From Paenibacillus xylanexedens (GTDB lineage: Bacteria > Bacillota > Bacilli > Paenibacillales > Paenibacillaceae), in the NCBI RefSeq assembly GCF_017874615.1, contig NZ_JAGIKV010000008.1:1-64000 (forward strand): a stretch of DNA of 64,000 nt, written 5' to 3'. How positions within the stretch are numbered: position 1 is the stretch's first letter; each line of letters starts with the position of its first letter. The notes under the pieces were generated by a model. The model made no database searches and had not been told where the DNA came from. It saw nothing but the letters and a program-made list of their open reading frames with translations. Shown here one piece after another: positions 26,382 to 35,009 of this stretch. The position numbers and the translations under genes were made by a program.

Positions 26382-26431
26382 AACCCCAGGCCGAATTTCA
26401 CCGAGAAGAACGGGCGAAATGGCCTGGGGTT
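26382..26431 (-). terminator. Hairpin after the SRPBCC gene
   Basis: AACCCCAGGCC pairs with GGCCTGGGGTT, extended by ATTTC/GAAAT. There is no long T-run. It lies 15 bases past the minus-strand stop at 26446. Confidence 0.55.
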
Positions 26432-26445
26432 GATTGAATGAAGAT

Positions 26446-26874
26446 TTATTTAACAACTTGAGCAAGCTTCTGAATGATTCCGGCCCATCCCTGTTCCATA
26501 CGTTCGCGTACGATAGCGTGGGCCTGTCCAAACTCGGTTAGTTTATCCGCATCCCAACCGCTATGAATCAGTGTAAAATCCGTACCTTCGGGCTGTTCAT
26601 TCAGTTGGAACGTCAACGTCCAGTCCTTACCCCAGCGGAATGACAGCTTGTGCAGCGGAAGAACTTCCGTCACCTGACATGGTGATTGGCCGAAAGGGCC
26701 TGCTTCCAATATAAACTCGTGACCTTCCACGGGTTCCAGATTGCCCGGCATGAACCAGGTTTTCAGTCCCTGCTCGGTCGAGACCATTTCCCACACCTTC
26801 TCTACAGGTGCATGGAGCATCAGTTCCTGCCGGATATCTGGCAGTGCACTTGATGAACTTGATGATGAATCCAT
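26446..26874 (-). CDS. SRPBCC (AHSA1/START-like) domain protein
   Basis: The 142-residue protein begins with a seven-Ser stretch and continues as a Bet v 1-like fold: LMLHAPVEKVWEMVST, LKTWFMPG, KLSFRWGKDW and the C-terminal helix RMEQGWAGIIQKLAQVV. The family binds hydrophobic ligands in a cavity; no specific ligand is known. Start 26874 has AAGGAGGTG upstream; the open frame reaches 26946 without a site. It stands alone. Confidence 0.85.
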   Translation of the reverse strand: MDSSSSSSSALPDIRQELMLHAPVEKVWEMVSTEQGLKTWFMPGNLEPVEGHEFILEAGPFGQSPCQVTEVLPLHKLSFRWGKDWTLTFQLNEQPEGTDFTLIHSGWDADKLTEFGQAHAIVRERMEQGWAGIIQKLAQVVK

Positions 26875-27101
26875 TCGAATCACCTCCTTATACATTTCAT
26901 TTCGTATAACTATCCGAATAGAAGTTGACCTCCGCTTTATCTCCACCCTATAATTGGAACATATTACATAAAAGGTGCGTGATTCCTATGATAGTCTGCT
27001 CTGAAAAATCCAATTCCAACCGTTACCGGAAGGGATAATCCTGCTCATTCCCCTTCCACGTTTTCATTTTAATACATTTACATGTGGGGGACACCTATAC
27101 T

Positions 27102-27869
27102 ATGTCATTCAGTTATTACGGTCCATTATGCACCGCCGTTTATGATCTCACGAAACCTGTGGGACACTCCTTGGGAGGAGACATTGAATTCTATCGCCAT
27201 TATCTTCAGCGCTGCAAAGGACGTATCCTTGAAGCCATGTCGGGATCAGGCCGAGTGCTCATTCCTTTGCTTGAAGCAGGCTTGAAGGTGGATGGAATTG
27301 ATTATTCAATGGATATGATCAACTCTTGTCGTTCTCGTTGTATGGAGCGGGCATTACCCACGCCTGAGCTGTTCGTTGCCGATCTGGAGAAGCTTGACCT
27401 TCCATATCGATACGAGGCAATTATCATTCCCGGAGGTTCTCTGCTCCTCATCCAAGACAGACAGGCATCGATTAACGTATTACGTAATCTATTTCAGCAT
27501 TTAGAACCTGGCGGCAAGCTCGTGTTTGATCTGTTTCTGCCCGATGTGACACAACCCTCTTCTGTAGAAACATCAACCGTTTCATTACCCGATGGTGATA
27601 CGATCACGGTAGAAGTGAAAAACATTGAAGTGAACCTTCTACACCAATATAAAGTGAGTCTGATTCGCTACGAACAATGGCATCAGGGTTCTCTTGTTGC
27701 TACGGAGCTGCAACAGCTTACCTTGCGCTGGTACGGCATAGAAGAGTTACGCCTAATTCTCGAACACATTGGTTTCTCTGACATTAAAGTGTACGCCGAC
27801 TTTAACCGGGATCAACCACCCACGCAGTCGAATCAAAAATTCGTCTATGAAGCAACTCGAAGAGCGTAG
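27102..27869 (+). CDS. Class I SAM-dependent methyltransferase
   Basis: The 255-residue protein has the SAM-binding motif ILEAMSGSGRVLIPLL, an acidic strand end (VDGIDYS), FVADLEKLDLP and the post-motif LEPGGKLVFDLFLPD. The Met in EAMSGSGR replaces the common glycine region (E-x-GxGxG is loosened). The substrate is unknown. I chose ATG 27102 (MSFSYYG), about ten bases after GGGGGA, over the GTG at 27084. A strong terminator follows. Confidence 0.85.
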   Translation: MSFSYYGPLCTAVYDLTKPVGHSLGGDIEFYRHYLQRCKGRILEAMSGSGRVLIPLLEAGLKVDGIDYSMDMINSCRSRCMERALPTPELFVADLEKLDLPYRYEAIIIPGGSLLLIQDRQASINVLRNLFQHLEPGGKLVFDLFLPDVTQPSSVETSTVSLPDGDTITVEVKNIEVNLLHQYKVSLIRYEQWHQGSLVATELQQLTLRWYGIEELRLILEHIGFSDIKVYADFNRDQPPTQSNQKFVYEATRRA

Positions 27870-27915
27870 CCATCCGTAATTGGATCGATATGCTGATGCT
27901 TCTCATTATACAGAT

Positions 27916-27956
27916 AAGGCCACAGCATAAGGTTTAATCCATGCTGTGGCCTTTTT
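27916..27956 (+). terminator. Intrinsic terminator of the methyltransferase gene
   Basis: A 13-bp stem AAGGCCACAGCAT/ATGCTGTGGCCTT with a 12-base loop is followed by TTTTT. Confidence 0.9.
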
Positions 27957-27968
27957 ACTATATAAGAT

Positions 27969-28179
27969 TTGCACTAACATTTACACGAGAACGCAGAGGG
28001 CAGAAATAACTTGAAGAAGCGAAGCTACAAGCTTTCTGCAAGAAAGCTACATCGAAAGCATACACTTCGCCTTTATCCTCAGATTTTCACCTTTGAAAAA
28101 TTGAATCAAAAAATCTGAGGATAACAGCGATCGGAAGGTTATTCTGTCATCAGAGTGGTAAGTGTAAATGTTATTGCAA
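27969..28179 (+). repeat. Structured intergenic repeat, copy 2 (211 bp)
   Basis: The termini TTGCACTAACATTTACAC and its complement (17 of 18 pairs) enclose the same core as copies 1 and 3. Here there is only one AGCTTTCT hairpin module and the stem ATCCTCAGATTTT/AAATCTGAGGAT. The right end stops one base before the namA stop codon. Confidence 0.85.
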
Positions 28180-28180
28180 G

Positions 28181-29215
28181 TTAGTATCCACGAGAATATT
28201 GCTCCGCAATGGCAGCTTGATCCTTGCTGACACCCAGTTCCAGAGCGGCATGGTTCGCCCAGTACGGGTCACGCAGCATGCCTCTACCAACCGCGACCAG
28301 ATCCGCATCACCGTTTCCGATCACCGCCTGAGCCAACGCTGCATCCTCCAGCATACCCACTGCGATTACAGGAACGTTCAGTTCTTCACGGAAGCGACGG
28401 GCAAATGGTACCTGATACCCCGGATAGTTCCCCGGTTTCCGCTGTCCCGAAGGTCCTTCGCCACCTGAACTGATATGGAACATGTCCACGCCTGCATCTT
28501 GGTAGGCGCGAGCGATATTGATCGTGTGGTCGATGTCATACCCGCCATCTGCGTATTCTACAGCCGAAATCCGCAAAATCAGTGGCATATCTGCTGGCAT
28601 TTCTTTTTTCACTGCACGAATGACTTCAACGCCAAAACGGGACAGATCCTGCCCATATACATCCTCACGATGGTTCATCAGCGGGGAATGGAACTGGTGG
28701 ATCAGGTATCCATGGGCGCCGTGCAGCTCAATGGTATCGACTCCAGCCTGTACTGCGCGGCGAACACCGTCTGCGAACTTCTGCACCATGGCTTCCACCT
28801 CTTCGATACTTAACGCGCGTGGCTCCTTGTATTTTTCTCCCGGGAATGTAACTACCGATGGGGCAACCGGCTGCGGAGCATCCTCTGCTTTTCGTCCTGC
28901 ATGTGCGATCTGAATAGCTACTTTGGAGCCGTAGGCATGAATTCCATCTACAAGTTTGGTGAAGGCAGGCACATGCTCATCTGACCATATACCCAAGTCA
29001 TTATCGGTAATACGTCCATCCGGATCTACATCGGTCATCTCGATTACAATCAGTCCTGTTCCTCCAACCGCACGGCTCACATAGTGAACCTGATGCCAAT
29101 CGTTCGGAATGCCGTCCTTCGCAGTGACAGAATATTGGCACATTGGTGCCATGACGACACGGTTATTTAATTGCAGACTCTTGAATTGATAAGGGGAAAA
29201 TAATTGTTCAGTCAT
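28181..29215 (-). CDS. namA: NADPH dehydrogenase, Old Yellow Enzyme family
   Basis: The 344-residue FMN enzyme reduces activated alkenes, quinones or nitro compounds with NADPH. It has the YqjM-class active-site block APMCQYS (redox-tuning Cys near residue 25), the His pair in ELHGAHGYLIHQFHSPL, HREDVYG, and the phosphate-binding part VAVGRGMLRDP. Length matches NamA (about 338). The tautomerase gene is immediately upstream on the same strand, 48 bp away. Structured repeats bracket these two genes. Confidence 0.93.
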   Translation of the reverse strand: MTEQLFSPYQFKSLQLNNRVVMAPMCQYSVTAKDGIPNDWHQVHYVSRAVGGTGLIVIEMTDVDPDGRITDNDLGIWSDEHVPAFTKLVDGIHAYGSKVAIQIAHAGRKAEDAPQPVAPSVVTFPGEKYKEPRALSIEEVEAMVQKFADGVRRAVQAGVDTIELHGAHGYLIHQFHSPLMNHREDVYGQDLSRFGVEVIRAVKKEMPADMPLILRISAVEYADGGYDIDHTINIARAYQDAGVDMFHISSGGEGPSGQRKPGNYPGYQVPFARRFREELNVPVIAVGMLEDAALAQAVIGNGDADLVAVGRGMLRDPYWANHAALELGVSKDQAAIAEQYSRGY

Positions 29216-29263
29216 TGATGTTGCATCTCCTGTTCCATGATCATGATATATATGAAGCCTTAC

Positions 29264-29455
29264 TTATTTGTCTAAGTCCGAAAACAGTTTTCCGTTCTTG
29301 CCGTAATTGTCCTTCTCCAAATCCTCAATGAAGATAAAGACTTTGCTCGGATCAACATCCAGTGTCTCACAAGCCACCTGAGTCATACGTTCAATCAACT
29401 GACGTTTCTGCTCAGTCGTCTTGCCTTCCAGTACCTTAACCGTGTTAAATGGCAT
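29264..29455 (-). CDS. 4-oxalocrotonate tautomerase family protein
   Basis: The 63-residue protein has start 29455, giving MPFNTVKVLEGKT, so the catalytic N-terminal proline is exposed after Met removal. AAAGGA lies 11 bases upstream, and upstream in-frame ATGs would bury the proline. The pattern KRQLIERMTQ and VFIFIEDL fits the 62-residue subunit of the 4-OT fold. It likely tautomerises or isomerises small ketoacids; the substrate is unknown. Same operon as namA. Confidence 0.88.
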   Translation of the reverse strand: MPFNTVKVLEGKTTEQKRQLIERMTQVACETLDVDPSKVFIFIEDLEKDNYGKNGKLFSDLDK

Positions 29456-29652
29456 GTCTTGAACACATCCTTTCTTCATCATTTATTATGAACCTGACGT
29501 ATAGAAACACAAGTACGTACATTTTTGTGCCTTGGTACCCTTTTTGATACCTAGTCATCCTCACAATTTCGGTTCTGCCCCATTCTGGAAATGACTGCAA
29601 AACATGATATGATAACCATAGAGAACCACAATAATTACTATACCCAATTTAC

Positions 29653-29915
29653 ATAAGTTGTGACTAACGGTTACACGATAACGGAGAGGGCAGAAATAAC
29701 CTGTAGAAGCGAAGCTAAAAGCTTTCTGCAAGAAAGCTACTTCGAAAGCATACACTTCGCCTAAAAGTTTTCTGAAAGAAAGCTGCATCGAAAGCATACG
29801 CTATCCTCAGATTTTCACCTTTGTAAAAGTGGATCAAAAAATCTGGGGATAACAGCGATCAGAAGGTTATTCTGGCCTCGTAGTGGATCAGTGTAAAACA
29901 AGTAGCTCAACTTAT
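29653..29915 (+). repeat. Structured intergenic repeat, copy 3 (263 bp)
   Basis: The termini ATAAGTTG and CAACTTAT are weaker beyond 8 bp. It has two AGCTTTCT-type modules, CAGAAATAACC/GGTTATTCTG and the ATCCTCAGATTT/AAATCTGGGGAT stem (with a G-T pair). It fills the divergent spacer between the tautomerase and pepT genes, ending 29 bp before the pepT start. Confidence 0.85.
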
Positions 29916-29944
29916 ATACTACTCAAGCTAGGGAGAGGTTATAT

Positions 29945-31183
29945 ATGAAAGATATATTAATTCAAAGATTGAGTACTTATGTTCAGATGGATACCCAATC
30001 CGATGAAAATAGCGAGACATGCCCTTCCACACCCGGCCAACTGGCCTTGGGCAAACTGCTTGTTGAAGAATGTACCTCCATTGGTCTGCAAGATGTGACG
30101 ATGGATGAGAACGGATATGTCATGGCTACACTGCCATCCAATACCGACAAGGATGTTCCTGTAATTGGTTTCCTGGCTCACCTCGATACAGCGACCGACT
30201 TTACTGGCAAAAATGTCAAACCACAGGTTATCGATAACTATGATGGTGCTGATATTGTGCTGAACTCGGAGCTGGATGTAGTACTGTCCAACAAGGATTT
30301 CCCGGAGCTGCACGAGTATAAAGGCCACACCCTGATCACAACCGATGGTACAACGTTGCTTGGTGCAGATAATAAAGCAGGCATTGCCGAGATTATGACG
30401 GCGATGGCCTATCTGATTGAGCACCCGGAAGTGAAACACGGTAAGATTCGGGTTGCTTTTACCCCAGATGAAGAGATTGGCCGTGGACCGCACAAGTTTG
30501 ACGTAGCTGCTTTTGGAGCTAAATATGCGTACACGGTTGATGGCGGACCGCTTGGTGAACTGGAATACGAGAGCTTTAACGCAGCTGCCGCCAAAATTAC
30601 CGTACGCGGCACCAATGTACATCCCGGTACTGCGAAGAATAAAATGGTGAACTCTCTGAAAATTGCGATGGAATTGAATCGACGACTGCCTGTGGAGGAA
30701 GCTCCTGAATTCACGGACGGTTATGATGGTTTCTACCATCTGTTGTCTCTGGAGGGTGACGTTGAACTGACAAAGATGAGTTACATCATCCGTGATTTCG
30801 ACCGGGCGAAGTTTGAAGAGCGCAAAACAAATCTATTGAATATCGCAAACGAACTGAAGACCAAGTATGGAGAGAAAAGCATCACGGTTGAATTGAATGA
30901 CCAGTACTATAACATGCGTGAGAAAATTGAACCCGTACGCCAGATCGTCGATATTGCCCATGAAGCCATGACCCGACTGGACATCGAACCTGTTATTCGC
31001 CCCATCCGGGGAGGAACAGATGGTTCCCAGCTATCCTATATGGGCATGCCAACACCAAATATCTTCACTGGTGGCGAGAACTACCATGGCAAATTCGAAT
31101 ATGTATCGGTAGACAATATGGTGAAGGCAACCCGTGTCATTGTAGAGATCGCTCAATTGTTCGAACAACACGGAGATATCTAA
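29945..31183 (+). CDS. pepT: Peptidase T (tripeptide aminopeptidase)
   Basis: The 412-residue M20-family zinc exopeptidase releases the N-terminal residue of tripeptides. It has the metal ligands [31 protein letters not shown] and YTVDGG, and the C-terminal ligand region [17 protein letters not shown]. The dimerisation domain lies in the middle ([17 protein letters not shown]). Full-length. GGGAGAGG precedes the ATG. The upstream spacer is filled by structured repeat copy 3, so its promoter must lie in or next to that element. Confidence 0.96.
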   Translation: MKDILIQRLSTYVQMDTQSDENSETCPSTPGQLALGKLLVEECTSIGLQDVTMDENGYVMATLPSNTDKDVPVIGFLAHLDTATDFTGKNVKPQVIDNYDGADIVLNSELDVVLSNKDFPELHEYKGHTLITTDGTTLLGADNKAGIAEIMTAMAYLIEHPEVKHGKIRVAFTPDEEIGRGPHKFDVAAFGAKYAYTVDGGPLGELEYESFNAAAAKITVRGTNVHPGTAKNKMVNSLKIAMELNRRLPVEEAPEFTDGYDGFYHLLSLEGDVELTKMSYIIRDFDRAKFEERKTNLLNIANELKTKYGEKSITVELNDQYYNMREKIEPVRQIVDIAHEAMTRLDIEPVIRPIRGGTDGSQLSYMGMPTPNIFTGGENYHGKFEYVSVDNMVKATRVIVEIAQLFEQHGDI

Positions 31184-31206
31184 TTCACTTGAAGTGCAGT
31201 GCAAGA

Positions 31207-31243
31207 AGAGCACCCCTCGGTATATTCGGGAGGGTGCTCTTTG
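31207..31243 (+). terminator. Intrinsic terminator of pepT
   Basis: AGAGCACCCCTC pairs with GAGGGTGCTCT around a short loop, followed by TTTGTT. It lies 23 bases past the stop. Confidence 0.75.
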
Positions 31244-31319
31244 TTGTGCAATATTGTATTTTATTGTGTCGCGTCATGTCGCTTAGATATGCAGGCTTGG
31301 TCTTTATTTTAAAATACCA

Positions 31320-32012
31320 TCACTCATATATATTGCCTCCTGCGATGACACGCAACTGTTCCAGATCACAGATCACTAGCTTCCGCTGCACTTTGCGAAT
31401 AATATCTCGATTACACAGATCTTGAACAACTCTATTAAGATGTCTATAGCTGGTGCCCAGCATATCCGCCAGTTCGGTGAGCTTGGAGGTCTGGATCTCT
31501 TCCGTAGAAGATTCGTCCTGGCCCATTGTGGACAACAGATAGCTGGCAAATCGGCTCTCGACCGGATATAACATATTCAGACTCGACAGGTTGGAAAAGG
31601 TATACAATTTATGCGTAACTTGACCGAGCATGAAGTGGAGAAACTTAGGGTTCTCTGCATACGTATTCTGGAGAGCGCGGTAGCTGATACCCAGCAGGAG
31701 GCTTTTGCTCACAGACTCTACCGTATTCATGGCCTCCTTGCCATTTACCAGTTCTAAATCTCCCACGAGCGCCAGTGGTGTACTGAAACGAAGCAACAGA
31801 GACTTTCCGTTAGGCAGGGTGGTATAGATCTTGAGCTTGCCCTGCACGAGAAAATACAACCGCTCGGGTCGCTCACCTTTAGCACATATCATCTCGCCCT
31901 TCGCAGCCTCAAGTAGTCGCAACTCAGCGAGTGCAGGCTCGTCCAGCACCTGATCCAACCCATTCTCACGGGCGAGTTGCCGCACAAGTCCAAAGTCCAT
32001 AATTTCTTTCAT
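31320..32012 (-). CDS. Crp/Fnr-family transcriptional regulator (YeiL-like)
   Basis: The 230-residue protein has an N-terminal cyclic-nucleotide-binding-like beta barrel (ICAKGERPERLYFLVQGKLKIYTTLPNGKSLLLRF), a dimerisation helix, and a C-terminal winged helix (SKLTELADMLGTSYRHLNRVVQDL). Fnr-type Cys ligands for an iron-sulfur cluster are not arranged as expected, so it probably responds to another signal. GGAGGGG precedes the ATG. A 12-bp palindrome lies about 40 bp upstream and may be autoregulatory. Confidence 0.88.
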   Translation of the reverse strand: MKEIMDFGLVRQLARENGLDQVLDEPALAELRLLEAAKGEMICAKGERPERLYFLVQGKLKIYTTLPNGKSLLLRFSTPLALVGDLELVNGKEAMNTVESVSKSLLLGISYRALQNTYAENPKFLHFMLGQVTHKLYTFSNLSSLNMLYPVESRFASYLLSTMGQDESSTEEIQTSKLTELADMLGTSYRHLNRVVQDLCNRDIIRKVQRKLVICDLEQLRVIAGGNIYE

Positions 32013-32052
32013 TCCGACTTCCCCTCCGTTGTCGTATATAACGTATGTAAAA

Positions 32053-32064
32053 GGACATATGTCC
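32053..32064. promoter_or_regulatory. 12-bp palindrome GGACATATGTCC
   Basis: A perfect palindrome 41 bp before the Crp-family gene start, in the divergent spacer with the chemoreceptor gene. It is not a classic TGTGA-N6-TCACA site. Confidence 0.35.
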
Positions 32065-32295
32065 CATAATTAATATACATTCGTACAAATATCTTGATAT
32101 AAAAATAGTTACAACTAACACTTATATCCAGTAAAACAGTTCAACTGGGAAATATTTTAAAATTTAATCATAAAATGTTCATTCTTTCATGCAAAATGCC
32201 GTTCACGAAAAGCCATTTCCGTCCGATGAAAGATAGAGCATTCCATAGATCGTTAAAAATAATACATTCAAATATTGAAAGGATGGTCCTCTTCC

Positions 32296-33135
32296 ATGAA
32301 CGTTGTAGATTCCCTGCTTAAAGTAATGCCTTATATCAGCCTGATCCTCAGAGAACCAGCTAGTTTAACTCTTTATGATCACGAAAAAGTATTAGAGGTC
32401 ATTATGACAGATAAATTTGATCTTGGTTTTGAAAAAGGAATGACACTCTTGGAATCGTATCAAAACTTTGCCATCTTAAAAAATGGAAGAGAAGCTACTC
32501 TCGCTACTCTCTCCAAGGAAGTTTATGGTATCGAACTGGATATTTTGAACATTCCGATCTTTGATGATCACCAGAAAGTTGTTGCTGTTTTCTGTGTATC
32601 TTACGACCAGTCTAACCAGAACCAACTTGAAGATATTATACAAGAAAATCAAACCATCAATGGTAACCTCGTTGATATGGTACAACATGTCGCCGCTCAT
32701 GCCGAAGAATTGCAAGCAACCAGTGAACAGATCTTGCAGAACACAAGACTTGCTGTTCAGAACTCTTCCCAAATCAACAAAGTAGCCGGGTTCATCCGTG
32801 AAATCTCTGAACAAACCAACTTGCTTGGCCTCAATGCCGCTATTGAAGCCGCTCGTGTTGGTGAAGCTGGTGCCGGCTTCGGCGTGGTTGCTTCCGAAGT
32901 ACGCAAACTCTCCGTGGATGCCAAACAAGCTACAAGTGACATCGATACCAGTCTGAGAGATGTACAACAGGTCATCAAGCAGATGGAAGTTGAAGTCTCC
33001 CAGATTGCAGCCTCTTCACAGGAACAAGCAACACTTGTAGCATCCTTTACGGATGTGATTGAGCAGCTTAATGAAACAGGGGAACGAATGAAAACTCTGT
33101 CCGAACAACTGATCAGCTATTCGGTTAAAAAGTAA
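32296..33135 (+). CDS. yfmS: Soluble methyl-accepting chemotaxis receptor (YfmS-like)
   Basis: The 279-residue cytoplasmic receptor has no membrane segment. Residues 1-115 form a PAS-like sensor ([40 protein letters not shown]). From about 130 on is an MCP signalling coiled coil, with the hairpin tip [21 protein letters not shown] and [13 protein letters not shown], which contacts CheA/CheW. It resembles B. subtilis YfmS in layout. ATG 32296 is favoured over 32275 because GGATGG lies upstream. Divergent from the Crp-family gene. Confidence 0.88.
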   Translation: MNVVDSLLKVMPYISLILREPASLTLYDHEKVLEVIMTDKFDLGFEKGMTLLESYQNFAILKNGREATLATLSKEVYGIELDILNIPIFDDHQKVVAVFCVSYDQSNQNQLEDIIQENQTINGNLVDMVQHVAAHAEELQATSEQILQNTRLAVQNSSQINKVAGFIREISEQTNLLGLNAAIEAARVGEAGAGFGVVASEVRKLSVDAKQATSDIDTSLRDVQQVIKQMEVEVSQIAASSQEQATLVASFTDVIEQLNETGERMKTLSEQLISYSVKK

Positions 33136-33188
33136 TCAAAATATATCTTTTGATGGACTTTGAGTAGTGCAACGATACAATTTATATG

Positions 33189-33244
33189 CAACAAACAGGA
33201 CTCGGGTTGCCCATGATGGATAATCCAAGTCCTGTTGTTTGTTG
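33189..33244. terminator. Bidirectional terminator-like inverted repeat
   Basis: CAACAAACAGGACT pairs with AGTCCTG and TTTGTTG (one 3-base bulge), between the convergent chemoreceptor and glnT genes. Confidence 0.6.
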
Positions 33245-33283
33245 TGTCCATTTGTATATAACCAACTACGTTCAGATAAAATC

Positions 33284-34720
33284 TTAATTGGCTACATGTA
33301 TTGATTTATCTCCAATAACTTCTTCTTCCGACTGCCAGCATTCCACTTCACCTGGAATATGAATCCGGTCCCGGGTAAAGACGGGATCACGTCCTTCAGC
33401 CTTTTGTTTCTTGTAGTCCTTCAACGCTTCGAAAGTCACCTTGGACAGCATCAGAATTGCAATCAGGTTCACCACCACCATGAGCCCCATGAACAGGTCC
33501 GCCAAATCCCATACCAGCTGTACTTTGGCTACCGCCCCAAACACCACCATCCCAATAACGCAAATGCGGTATACCCACAGCCAAACTTTGTTGGATTTGA
33601 TAAACTCAATGTTAGTTTCTCCATAGTAATAATTACCGATTAGTGTACTGAAGGCAAACAGGAACACCATAACCGCCAGGAATCCCGATGCCCATGAACC
33701 AATATGTACACTTAATGCAGCCTGAGTTAATTCAATGCCACCCAGATCGGAACCTTTGTACACCCCGGATAGCAAAATAATCATGGCTGTACTTGTACAT
33801 ATCACTAACGTATCTGTCAGCACGCCAAATGCCTGAATAAGTCCCTGTTTCACCGGATGTGTTGCATCCGCTGTTGCAGCCGCATTCGGGGCGCTACCCA
33901 TGCCCGCCTCATTGGAGAACAATCCGCGTTTCACACCGTTCATCAGCGCAGCGCCTAACGTTCCGCCAGCCACCTGTTCGATGCCGAAGGCATTTTTGAC
34001 AATCAACGCAATCATGGCCGGAAGCTGAGTAATGTTCGCCAGCACCACAAAAGCCGCTACCCCAATGTACAATACGGCTAGTACAACAACGATGTATTCC
34101 GATGCTTTTGCAATCCGTTTGACACCACCCATGATAATTCCTGCAAATATCACAGCCATAATGATACCCACCGTTAACCGATCCGTGCCAAATGAGTTCT
34201 CAAATGCAACGGTAATCGTGTTAGACTGCACCGCATTAAAGACTAAACCGAATGACAACGTAATGAGAATGGCAAATAAAATTCCCATCCAGCGTTTGCC
34301 CAACCCACGTTCCATATAATATGCAGGACCCCCGCGGAATCCACTCTTATCCTTCACTTTATAGATCTGAGCCAGCGTACTCTCCACAAAACTGGAGGCT
34401 GACCCGATAATTGCAATGATCCACATCCAGAATATAGCACCAGGTCCACCCAGTGCGATAGCTAGTGCAATACCGGTAATATTCCCTGTACCTACACGGG
34501 CCGCCATACTAATACAGAATGCCTGGAAAGGTGAAATTTTGCCTGGTTCCTTGCTTTTCGGCTCTAGAAGCACCTTCACCATATCTCCAATCATGCGGAA
34601 TTGCATGAATCGGGTCTTGGTGGTGAAGTATATACCACATACTACCAATAGTATAATTAACACTTTGGACCATAGAAAATCATTGAAAATGCCGACAATA
34701 TCTTGTATTGTTTGCTCCAT
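33284..34720 (-). CDS. glnT: Sodium:amino acid symporter, AGCS family (GlnT/AlsT-like)
   Basis: This 478-residue protein with about ten membrane segments has the AGCS blocks ISMAARVGTGNITGIALAI, GGPGAIFWMW, FRGGPAYYMERGLG and GLFSNEAGMGSAPNAAATA. It imports alanine, glycine or glutamine with Na+. Placement beside a GlnL-type regulator and a GlnR-type box suggests glutamine, as for B. subtilis glnT; AlsT remains possible. Start 34720 (MEQTIQDIVG) has AAGGAG upstream; the frame is open to 34792. Confidence 0.88.
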   Translation of the reverse strand: MEQTIQDIVGIFNDFLWSKVLIILLVVCGIYFTTKTRFMQFRMIGDMVKVLLEPKSKEPGKISPFQAFCISMAARVGTGNITGIALAIALGGPGAIFWMWIIAIIGSASSFVESTLAQIYKVKDKSGFRGGPAYYMERGLGKRWMGILFAILITLSFGLVFNAVQSNTITVAFENSFGTDRLTVGIIMAVIFAGIIMGGVKRIAKASEYIVVVLAVLYIGVAAFVVLANITQLPAMIALIVKNAFGIEQVAGGTLGAALMNGVKRGLFSNEAGMGSAPNAAATADATHPVKQGLIQAFGVLTDTLVICTSTAMIILLSGVYKGSDLGGIELTQAALSVHIGSWASGFLAVMVFLFAFSTLIGNYYYGETNIEFIKSNKVWLWVYRICVIGMVVFGAVAKVQLVWDLADLFMGLMVVVNLIAILMLSKVTFEALKDYKKQKAEGRDPVFTRDRIHIPGEVECWQSEEEVIGDKSIHVAN

Positions 34721-34911
34721 CGGTATGCTCCTTTTTATGGTGTATTTCAAGTACAGAGATGAGTCACGTGAAAAGTTTGTACCATTCTGCACAACACTAG
34801 CCCCAGACTTCGGGATGTTACTTATACTACAAGGACATCTACGAAAACCGACAAATACCTACATGCAATTTCTATATTTATTTTAAAAATGGGCTTTGAT
34901 CGCCCAATCAT

Positions 34912-34937
34912 TGTCATTTAACCTGACATGTCAGGTT
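34912..34937. promoter_or_regulatory. GlnR/TnrA box overlapping an 18-bp palindrome
   Basis: 34912-34928 reads TGTCA-TTTAACC-TGACA, an exact fit to TGTNA-N7-TNACA used by the nitrogen regulators GlnR and TnrA. 34920-34937 is a perfect palindrome, AACCTGACATGTCAGGTT, overlapping its right half. Both lie between glnT and glnL. Confidence 0.6.
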
Positions 34938-35009
34938 CTATGCAAGAAGGAAAGGAACGATTACACTGGAACGAGAGTTCACCATTCGCAGAGAAAGGGA
35001 ATGACTGAC

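Noticed and set aside
29561..29797. 78-residue minus-strand open frame
   Set aside because: It lies largely in structured repeat copy 3, has no ribosome site, and its residues come from the repeat hairpins.
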